Part shown: one piece after another, positions 1 to 12,000 of the stretch | How positions within the stretch are numbered: position 1 is the first letter of the stretch | How the letters are laid out: each line of letters starts with the position of its first letter | Origin: a virus | Virus record (IMG/VR): IMGVR_UViG_3300025086_000013 | Location: 30,935-94,934 of that record | Direction: 5' to 3' (one strand) | DNA length: 64,000 bases | Notes under the pieces: generated by a model | The model's input: only the letters and a program-made list of their open reading frames with translations | Told to the model about the DNA's origin: nothing | Databases searched by the model: none | Position numbers and translations under genes: made by a program

Positions 1-3000
1 ATCTAGGAATAGGAAGAGATACAAAATCATTTTTTTCTCTAAGTGATATTTTAAAATCTTTTAACCATCCTAAATATACATTTGGTAATACAACTGATCC
101 AATATTTCTTGCGCCTTCTTTTACATTAGTATATGCTATGGTCTGGCCATTCATATTATCTATATCCATACCAGCTTCTCCTGCTTTTGCAGCTAAAGTT
201 GGAAGTCTATCTTTTATTTTTTCCCACATGTCAGCTAAAGGATCAATTACAGCTGGTTCATTTTTAATACCTAATCTACGCCCAGGTAATACTTTAGTCA
301 TACCATTATTACCAAGAAGAGCAAATTTATAATCTAATATATTATTATTGTAACCACCAGCATAAGGTTCAGAATATAAAACTCCTGTTTGTTTTTTTCC
401 TTTAGAATCTTTATATGTATATTCTTTTTTATTTGATTCTCTAAATTCTTTATATTCATTTTTTGTTACAGGTAGTCCTAAAACTTTTAATGCTCCTGCT
501 ATATGTTTATTCTTTCCAAAGAATTCCATGATTTGTGCATCAGTAGCTTTTTCATTTACATCTATTTCATCTTTATATAAAGGATCAAATCCACCTGTTT
601 CATTTTCATTTTTAGTTGGATCATAATCATATCCATTTTCTTTTGCCCATTTAGCTTTTACATTTTTAGGATCTGTTCCAGATAGTAGTCCAGATTTTTT
701 ATCCTTAGTTGCCCATGTTAAGTATTCATCAAATATAACATCAGCAGGTTTTTCAATTTCATACTTGCTATCATATAAAATACCCTTATTACTTCTCCAT
801 TTTTTAACAGCCATTGCCATGGAAGAACCTTTATCATTTTGATATTCTAGTGTTTTATATCTTATATAGTCTGCAAATTGTTCATTTAAAGTAGCACCTT
901 TACCATATTCTTTAAAATTACCTTGAGTATCAGTATAAAATTCTTTGTTTTGAATATATAATTTATCAATATCAAAGTCAGCTCCTGATACTTCAATTAG
1001 TTCTCTAGGAAATACTGCAGTAGATCCTTTAGCAGCTGACATAAAATCAACAATTTTTAAATTTATTGCTGAGTGTTTATCTTGAGAAGGAATACGTACA
1101 CCAAATTGTTTTGCAATAGCATCTGGTATAGGTTTAGTAGGATCTAAGTTTTCCATTATTTCTCTGAAGTGTGGTGGTAATATAAATTCAGCATATACTA
1201 AATCAGTAGGAATTAATTGATTGTTCTCATCTTTCATTAATTTACCATCCTTATTTCTTTTATACTCTTGAACATCATACCTTAATCTATCTATATATAA
1301 ATCACCAACTTCTAATCCTGAAAATTTTCCATCTGTATTTTCAGTAGCTACTGGATTCCCTTCATTATCTAATGCTAATTTAGATTTTTCTGAATCACTC
1401 ATTCTTTTAAAACCTTCTGTACTTACAACAGTCCATGCAATAGGGTTGCCATCTTTATCTTTAGCATCAACTCTTTTAACTACATTTACACCATAGTCAG
1501 ACATAAGAACTACATTATGACCTGGTTGTTTTTCACTTAATACACCCTTACTAAAGAATGTCATAAATAGTTCTGACATTTTTTGTATAGTAATAGGGTT
1601 ATTTAATTCATAATTAGGTTGTCCTGTTATTCTATCATAGGAAAAGAATTCTAAGTATTGTGATTTAGATTGAGAAGATTCTAATGCTGCTATAGCAAAA
1701 TCTAGAAAAGATTTTAAATCTAAAGAAACTTCATTAGCATTAAAAGATTTATCTATTTCACCTAATGCAGTACTAAGATCAAAGATAAGGCTTCTTCTGT
1801 CTAAGTACTTAAGCTCTACTCTATTAGATATAGAATAGTGATATAAGCTTTTAAGTTCTCCTATTGTTATTGTCTTATCACCAATAACAACTTCAACACT
1901 AGGATCCTGTTCATTAAGTATTAAATTTTTAATTTGTCTAGGATCAACAATTTCTGTCTTATTAGAAGGTGTTACTTGTTGAAGTCTCATGTAATCTGCA
2001 TTAAGCACAGATACATTTTTTGAATTTATAAAAGTATTTGATTCAAATAGATCTGCATGTTCTGCAATATTTTTATTAAACATTTTAGAAGCAGATTTAG
2101 GAACAGCCATTATAACTCTATTGTTTTCTTTTTCCCATGTCTCTAATTTTGTTCTTAAATTATATTGTTTTATTCTATGTGGATAAGGAGTTCTTACACC
2201 TGTATTTACATCTATGTAACTATCATCGTCTGGTATAAGATATGTTTCTGACATTTTTATAAATATACTTCCATCTCCATATACCCACTTCTTAGAGTTT
2301 AATTGTGCATCTAATTGTTTATATCCTATACTACTTTTATCAGCAGCACCAAACATTTCTTCACCTGTTATTTGTTCTCCTTTTTCAAGTCTATCTATTA
2401 GATTTGCTTGTTGTTTAGTTAATTCACCAAGACCAAAATACTTATATCTAAAACCTTTTAATGTACCATATACTTGAGCATCTGTTTGAGAAATTGCATC
2501 ACCCGGTTTGTCAGTATAAAATTCACTATCAATTTCAGGATCATTAAACACTATCATATCTATTTCTGTCAAAGTGTGTTTAACACCTAAGCTTGGAGCA
2601 GTAATTATTGACTTAGCACTTTTTCCTGCAGCATTTTGCATTTTTGCTCTTTTAATAGCATCTATAGGATCTTTTATTTTCATTGCTTGATTCCCAAGAA
2701 GTAATTGATTTATAGATTTTGTATTGAGCCAATTGCTAAGAAATATTTGCTTAAGGTTATATTCAAGTTGATTAGCTTTTAAATTTAAAGCTTCCATAGA
2801 AGTTTTAGTTTCTTGATTAACACCTCTATCTGCTTTACCTTCTTTTTTATTTATTGATAATTGTGTTTTAATTCTGTTATCAATAAGTTTTTCTGCTTTT
2901 ATTTTCTTTGCAGTTTTTATAAACTCATCTGATTGAGCTAATAAAGCTTCTTGAATAAATTCTTGTGATGTTATTCCGCTTTCATGTTTAAAGCTTGCCA

Positions 3001-6000
3001 TAGCGTCTTTAAAGCTTTTAGCTTTTCTTGCCTCTTTTTCTAAATGTCTTTTTAAAGAATTATCAAATACATTTCCTTCTTGCTCAAATTCTCCTAGCTC
3101 TGCTCTTTCTATTTGAGCATCTTCAATAGGTTGTATTTTAATTCTATGTAAAATATTATTACCGTTACCTTTAACACCATTAAACCATTCTTGTAATCTT
3201 TTACTTTTTACATAGTATGTATTATTATCATTGTCAATAACTTCAAATTTAAAAACATCATCTGAATCTTTTTGTATTGAGTCACCTAGTTCTTCTATTA
3301 CAGCATCAATATTTACATCCGTTCTTTGCACTATACCTTGATGTGCTACCTGATACTCTATGCCATTTATTATAACTGTAGCACGTGTATTTTCACGCAT
3401 ACCTGTTATACCTCCTTTCTTTAAGAATACTTTTTGAGTAGCTCCTTCTTTTGTAATTAAAGGAAAATCAGCTGATCCTAATCTTTTCTTTACAGCGTCT
3501 TCAGTAACCTCCACTCTTTTATCTGCTGTTCTTCTTATAGTTGTAACTTCTGAAGTTTGTGTTAATTTATAAGCTCTATACTTTTTTTGATTTAAATCAT
3601 TTTTAGTATCATTAATTTCTTCTAGACTATTAGCATCATTAAATCCATCTATAATATCTTCATCTGCTGTTGGGTTTAATAATTTTTCTGTTTCCTCTAG
3701 AATAATATTATATTCTTTTTCAACTTCTGCAATCCAATTATCAAGATAATCTTTTCTTAAACTAACATCTCCTGTTTTTTTATTTGTTTCAACAGCTTTA
3801 TTTACAGGAGCTTCTATCCAGTCTGAAGTATTTGATTCACTTAAAACTCTAATTAATATAGGTGATGTTGAAAAATAATCAATCTTTCCATTTTCATTTG
3901 TATATTCAATTTCATCTATTTTTCCTGTTACAGGATTAAAGTTTAATAAGTACATGTTTATCATGTTAGCTAAAAACTCATTTGGTCTCATTTCACCATA
4001 GCTTACACCTGGCATATTATTAGCATCAAGACCTTTGTTTTCTATAACAGTTCCATCCTTAGTAGTTGTAGTTGTAGTTTCTTTCATACCTATCATTCTG
4101 ATAGCTTTAAGTTTTTTCAACTCTCCAAGTTTTTGCATTCTTTTGTCATTAGCTAGAAAGTTCTGTGCTAAATATCCAGTAGCATCATTATTCATAACTT
4201 CCTCTAGTCCACCTTGTTTATTTATCATTGCAATTTTCTGTAAATGATAAGTAGGTAACTGATGAGCATATATATAATTTCCTTTAGGATCTAAAAATAC
4301 AGTTGTCCCTACAGTTTCATCAAAAGCAGCATTAGCAAGAGCCCATTTACCAAGTCTTTTTTTAATACCTTCTGGTTTTTCTTGTTCAGCTTTACTTTCT
4401 ATATCTTCTTGTAAAGCCTCTAACTCTTCTGCATTTTGATTATCTAGAAATAAATTTTCTCCTCTTACAAGAGACTGTTCTAATTCTGAAAGGTCTTCTA
4501 TTGTAACAGGATTTTCATCAAACAAATCTGTTATAGAAGATTGATAAGGTGTAACAGCATCAGTCTTACCTGTTGATAAAATACTATACTGCACATATGC
4601 TGCACTTAAACTAATACCTGTAAGTTTTTCTAAATCTGCTGCAATTTCTTTTGAAACTTTTTTTAATAAGGAATCAGATATAGTATTTTTTCTCATTTGT
4701 GATCTAAGTCTATCTAACACATCTTGAAGTTGTGTAAAATAAGGAGAATATACATTTACATCTTGCCCCTTTTTATTAGTTTCTATTCTTGGTTTTAATT
4801 TTTGAAATACTTGATCAAATGCTTCTCCCCATAATGCTAGTTGAGAATGTGCATCATCTTTTTTATTTGCAGCAAATAAGCTTGTTTTACCTGAAGCTTT
4901 ATCTCTTAATGCAAATATATAATCAACTCTAAATTGACTAAACCCTTTTATAACTTTTTGGTAAAATATAGGATCTAAAGGTGTAGGTACTACTCCCTCT
5001 TCCATTATTTTAGTCATTGCATCTTGATAACCATTTTGTCCATACAATCTAACAAAAAAGTTTTTAATAACAGCCGCACCATTTACACTTGTTTCACCAA
5101 ATAGTAACATCTTTTTTAACATAGATATTTCATCTACTGCTCCTGCCATTGATTTAAGCATACTATTATATGCTTGTATATAGTCAACACCTGTTCTAAG
5201 TACTAATTGATCTTTAGGAGCTGCTTCTGGATTTATTATTATATCTTTACCATATTTATCTTGTTCTTTGACTGAAGTAGTAGCAATAAATAAACGTAAC
5301 TCAGTACTAAGATTTTTAAATCCTCCTTGTTGATTTGCTTCATCATCCCATTGTTCACCTCCGTTTTCTTCTTTACTTTCTAGTGCATCATGTTCATCCA
5401 CATGAGTTTCAAATTCTTGTTTAGTTTGAAGAAGATCTAAATACTCTCTAGCTCCTTTTCTTATTTGTCTTTTATGATCTTTAAGGGCTTCATATTTTTC
5501 TTCTTGATCTAATATCTCTAAAGCTGAATAATCATTATATTCAGCTCTATCTGGATTTTGTGTTTCTACAATTAAATCAACTGCCTTTCTTAAAAGGTCT
5601 TTTGGTTTAATTCCTTTTTCTTTAGAAATTTTAGCTTGTGAAATCAGATCCCAATATGCTGCTGCAATATTTCTTGTAATTTTATCTGACTCATTTGATG
5701 TAAAATAAATTTTAATAGGTGTATCTATTTCTATAATTTCACCAGCTCTTCTTACTTTCTCTTTTTTAACAATAGTTTTTTTAGGTATGATTGCAAATAC
5801 TGGTGCTGCTATACCTCCGTTTGTTTCTGCTAAAGCTTCAGTAAATCTATTTGTTTGTCTGTTAGCTGTTTTAAATTTTCCTGAATCAATTTTTTCAAAT
5901 AATTTATCTATTTGATTTTCTTTCCACTTTTTAGGAGTAACTTTTGAAAATATACTTATTATCCAGTCTAAAACTTTTCTGAAAAAACTTTTAATTTCTG

Positions 6001-9000
6001 GATCAACTTTTGTTTTTTTAGGGTTTATTTTAAACTCTTCAAATCTATCTGCCATCCATTCTTCAGACATACGTTCTATTGCCTGTTCTTTAGTCATATC
6101 TGTATATACTGGACTTTGTAATTTAAATTCTTCTATGGCTTTATCTAAACTTTTATTTTCAGATTTTAATTGAGCCATTAAACCTTTTTTACCAAGTGAT
6201 AAATATTTAACAATTTCTGTTTCAGTTAACATTAATCTAAATACAGCATGGAATGCTTCATGATATCTATAAGGAGATGTATTACCAGTATATATTTTAC
6301 CAAAAAACTTCTCACCTCCAGCAACTTTTCTTAGTTCCATTAAAAAAGCACCTACAGTAATACCATTGTTTTTAAGTTTTAATTGTAAGTTGTCTATCTC
6401 TTCTATACTAATATAATCAGGAAGATTTTGTTTAACCCAATTTATAAATACATTTATATCTTGTATATCTCTTCCATCCCAATCATCTTTAACCACCTTT
6501 AAAACTGATCCTTCTAACTCATCTATTTTTGCTTTTAATGCAATTATTTGAGGATCCTTTGCTACTTCATCAAGTACCTTACGTCTTAAACCTTTTGTTC
6601 CTTCAGGAAAAGTACTTTTTATTTTTTCAAATTTTTGAACCCATAGATCTTTGTATTCTTTTTTTAATTTATCTAGATCTTTAACGTCTTGCTGATTCAT
6701 TGTTTGAGGTGGTGTAAGACCTTCTTCATTTTCTATTTGTTCAGCTTTAGGATCGTTTTGTTTAAGAGCTGCTACATAATTTAATATTTTACGTCTATTT
6801 GCTCTTGATCTAAATATTATATCTTCTTGTTTTTTAAGTTCTTGTTTTTCATTTACTTTTCTAGCTATATCTTCAAGCACCGCTTCTGGAACTTTTTCAA
6901 AATTATTGTTAAGAGATTTTTCAAAATCTTTCTTGTACCAAGTATCTAAATCAAATACTGTAGTATCATCTTCTCCTTGTTGCTCATTTTCTATATTATC
7001 ATAAGGGTCTGCTGCATTATCTAATATTCTTTGAATACCAGCTGGATCATTAACTACTAAATCCATACGTTGATTATATCTAATCCACGGTTTTATATTA
7101 ACACTTGTATTGTCTTTTAAATCTTTAAAAGTAGCATCTTTAGGAACACTGTTTCTAAAAGCACTAGCATCTAATTTAAAATTTGTTTCATGAAACTTAA
7201 CTTTTCCTTTATGATCTTTTTTTGCTTCTGCTTCTTTTTTATCTAACTTTTCTTGTATTAGTTTAATAAATCCCTCTACATCATTACTTTCTATTTTTTC
7301 TAAATCTTTAGGATATATTGTTGCATCATAATCTAATTTAACTTCTACATTTTTTCCTCCTACAATTGTTTTAAATTTTCTAGAATAATCAACTTGAAGA
7401 TTACCAAATTCTGTTACTTCAAGTTTTATTGTTTCACCAGGTTTACCTGAAATAAATAAACCTTTAGAAAAACCAAATATATCTTTTTCACCACTACCGT
7501 TATCAAGCTCTTCATTAAATTTATAATTAAATTTTTTATCAACTCTTTCAGGTTGAGATCCTTTTTCTTTTTTAAAGTTACCACCTTCATCTACATTTAA
7601 CTTAGTAAGAGAAACTCTGTCTTTAATTTTTTGAATAATGTTAGAAATTTCTGATGTAGATTTAGATTCAGATTTCATTTCTGCAAATGTAATTTCACCA
7701 TCAGGAGTTTTAATAACTAATACATATCTACCAAAATTATTTCTTAAATCAGCTCTATCTGCTGCTTCTTTTACTTCTGCTCTAAATTCTTTATATTTTT
7801 TTTGTTGCCACTTTTCATCTTGTGGAAAATTAGTTATACGGTCAGCTTCAGCTAATCTTTCTTCTGAACCTAGCTCAGATACACGTTGATCTATAATATA
7901 ATATATATCTGTTGGTACACCATCTACTTTCATAGTACCAATAGTATTATATTCTAGTTGATCAAATTTTGTCATTTCTGACTTCTTCTTAGGATATGCA
8001 ACTATTCCTTTATTAATTTTTACACCAATCTTTTGCTCATCCATCAGATCTGTAAGTTTCATTTTTACAGTTCCATCATCAGATTTGTTTATTAAGTCTT
8101 CAAATTTCTCTTCTAATAAATAAGCAGCTGCATATGTTCTTTGTAATTTTTCAGCAGCTTTATCATCTTTATTTGTTCTAAATAATTGATGGGCTTGTTC
8201 AGAAGTTATTTTTAATGGGTTTATTTTGTTATTATTTTTATCTAATAATATTACATCACTAGGACTTTGAAGAACTGCTATTTGTTCTTTTCCTGACCAC
8301 AGAACAACACTGTACTTTGAACCTCCTCTTTTTATTTTTGTATTTACTTCATAACCTTCAAAATTTTCAAACTGATCTAGATCTTTAGTTTCTTTTCCAG
8401 CAACATTAGTTTCATAAGCATCACTCCTTTCAATTCTTATTTCAAAATTAGCTATAGTTTCTGGATCCATTTCCATTATTTGTCTAGCTAATTCTAATCT
8501 AGCATCTTCACTATCACTATATAATTTTCTTCCATTAATTTCTGGATTAAAAGCATAAAACTGTAAAGGTTCTTGCATTCTTAATCTAGTTGTTTTAGTA
8601 GCTGGTAAGTTTATTTCTTTTCTGTCTTCTTTCTTGGCTCCTATTTTACTTCCAACAGTCCAACCACCATCATCAAAATTTTCTTGATCTATGTATTTAA
8701 TTTTACCAGTTCCTTCTGTGCTAACAACTTTTAAATTATTATATTCCTCTACATTGTCTTTTGATGATGCAACTTGCCATGTATTACCATCTTTATCTTC
8801 TACTATATCACCTTTTTTAAAAGTATCTGTTTTATTTTCTGAAGTTTTAAAATCAAACTCTGTAGTTTCTTGAAGCTTTTCTCTTAAATCCTTCATAGCT
8901 TGATCTGCTTCAGATTTATTTGTATAATGATCTTTAAGAAACTTACCTTCTGGATCTAAACCTCTATGCATGTCATGTGCATTATCATTAGCAAAAGTTC

Positions 9001-12000
9001 TTATTTCCCAAAATTTATCTTTTTTATTAGTTTTTTTATTATATGCGTCAGTTCTAACAAGTCTTATTCCAATCTTCATTGCATATTCTTCAACCTCATT
9101 ACTATCAATTTCAGCTTTTACTTTTGTTTTGTTGTTCATTACATTATCATATAATATATCAACAACATCTAAACCTTGAGTATTAACTATTTTTATAATA
9201 GAAGCTAGACCTTGATTAGCACTTAGCCACTGATCAAATGTTTTATCTCTTTTTTTAGCGGCACTTAACTTTTCATATATGGCATATGTTTTTTGTCTAG
9301 ATCTTGCAAAAGGTGCACCATATTCAGATTTTATAAATTTATTAATATCTATTATTAAAGGACCTTTATTTGTTGACTTATCATTTGCCCATCTTATTTT
9401 ATACTCATCATGTAATACATGAAGCATTTCTTTTGTGTTTGGATCTTTATCTAAAAACTTTTGAAGATTATCTAAAGTTGTAACTTGTACTGGTGATTGA
9501 CCAGCACCTTTAGCAATAGCATCAAGGTCTTCTTCAGTAGTGTCATCATCAATAGATCCTTTATCTATATTTTCTTTATCTACTTCAGCTTCTTCACCTA
9601 CTTCTTCTTCTTTAGATTTTTTATCTGCTTCTACAATTAAATTATGATTAGTTTTTTCATCTTGAATAATTTTCCAAGCTGCAGGATTTTCTTTTGCTGT
9701 AACTACATTAATTTTACTATCTTCACTATAATAGTCTGTTGGAAGAACACCGGATTCTAAAAATATTTTTGCTTGATCTGCATCTGCAAAAATTCCTTTT
9801 TTTGCTAATGCTGATAAATATTTTGAACGCTCTTGTTTTTTAATAAATGTATCTAATTTTTTATAGATATTGTATTTCTTTTTATTTTCTTTCCATATTC
9901 TATTCATTGACTCTGACATTCTATCTGCAACTTCAACAAGCATTTCGGAATTGTTTAATACTTGAGAAGCTTTATAATAGTCAATCATTCTACCGCCTAA
10001 AGTCTTATGATCAATAATCATATCAAGAGCTTCATTTAACTTATCTTTATCTGCCCCTCCTCTATTTTTACCACTAGTTAATGCAAGATGATCTATATAA
10101 TTATTAAAAGCTTTTCTAAGTTTTGCAATCTTTCTTCTATCAAATTCTGATGTAGATGTTTCATTTTCTTTGGAATAAAATACATCATAATATTCCTTAA
10201 GAAGTTTTAATTTTTCTTTTTTATTTTCATATTGTTTTTTAAAGTCTTTTGGAGCATTTTTTTCAGGTTCTATTTTTAATTCTTCAGTCAATATACTCAT
10301 TTCTTGAAGCATAGAATTTCTATCTGTTAATGCTGCAATATCATTAGCAGCTAAATTATCTATAACTGGATCTACAGCAAGTTTTTCTAGTATTGATTCC
10401 ATTCTTTGTATAGATCTCTGATATGTATCATTAGAAAACATTAACATCATTTTAGCTTGTTGGTATGCTCTCTCCCTTATTGCTTCTTGAGCCCATGCTA
10501 ATGAGTTTGTCTTAAATTTACTTGCATCATAAGGATTTATAAATTTATCTTTAAATTTATTATAATTATTTTCCATGTCTCCAAGTCTTTCAAGCATTCC
10601 TGAAAGTCTTTTTCTAACATCATCAGCACTAGCTTCTGAATCAGAAAACGCTTCTAATAATTCTGCATTATCCATATTAAGATAAGCTTGGAATTTCTTT
10701 TTAAATTCATTAGCTTTTCCTAGATCAATCATTGTATATAGCTTACTAAATATAGCTTGATCTTTTGCATCTTTAAAGTTCATTATTCTACCTTCATAAG
10801 ATGCTGCTAACATTTCTATATTAAGTTGTTTTTGAGTAAGACCATCTATCTTTGTTGGATCAAAATAGTTTCTTGGATCAGCCCACATTTCATTGAGAGC
10901 ATCTACAGAATTTTTTACATACTTTTCCTTTTGTTTTTGATAGTTATCATATTTTTCTTTATCTGTTACATATGTATATGCTTGAGGCATATGCTCAAAT
11001 AAAATTTTTTGAAAAGGTTGAACCATACCACCCATTAAAAATCCTGACATAAATGTTTCAAATGTTACACCTTCACCATGAATAGCTGCAGCATATGCAT
11101 CTTTAAATTTAACATTACCAGATTTTCTAGCAGATTCTACAGATGCTATATTTAAATCTAATGACGTTGACATAACTTCATTAAACAATCCATCATAATA
11201 ATAACCTGTACCAGCAGCAACTGCTTCTTGTGCTAATTCTTGAAAACCTTCTGCAAAATTAGCTGTAAGATATCTAAGACCTGCAGCACCTGCACCTTTA
11301 GCTCCATTCTTCCAACCTGCATTCCAAACTCCTTTAAGACCAGTTCCTGCATCAAAGAATGCTTTTTCTGACCCAGCTTTAGATCTAAGAATTCTACCAC
11401 CAGCACCTTCCATAGTTTCATCTAGCATTCTACCTATAGGTTTAAATCCTCTTAGTGCACCATCTAAAACAAGCTTATTACTTAACCATATAATTGGAAA
11501 ATTTTTCCATGCCGTACTCCATCCTACACCTTTAGATAAATAGTTAATAGCATCCCATTCTTCTTTTGATAATTCAGCTCCACCATTTTTTTCTAATGCT
11601 TCTATGTAATATTGCTCTCTTTTATCTAATTCTTGTATACCACCTTCTAATTTAGATTCTGACCATGCTAAATTAATCATTCTTAAATCTCTATAAAATC
11701 CACCAAAAGTTTTAGAAGCTTTAGCTAAATTAGAAAGATTCTTAACACCATTTTTTGTAGAGTTTATTTTGCTTAAAGCATACGCTGTTTCTGGTGCTAT
11801 ACCAGACATAACCCATCTTCCTGCTCTTGCTGTATATGTATTACCTTTTGCAAAATTATAAAAATCTCTTGCTTTATCAATAGCACCTAGCTCTTGCATA
11901 AAGTTTTGAGTATAGTTTGTTGCAGTTCTTCCTACATCATTAAGTTTGTCTGCAGCAGTAAATAATCTTTTTAAATTTCCTGCAGTTCTTAATGCAGCTA

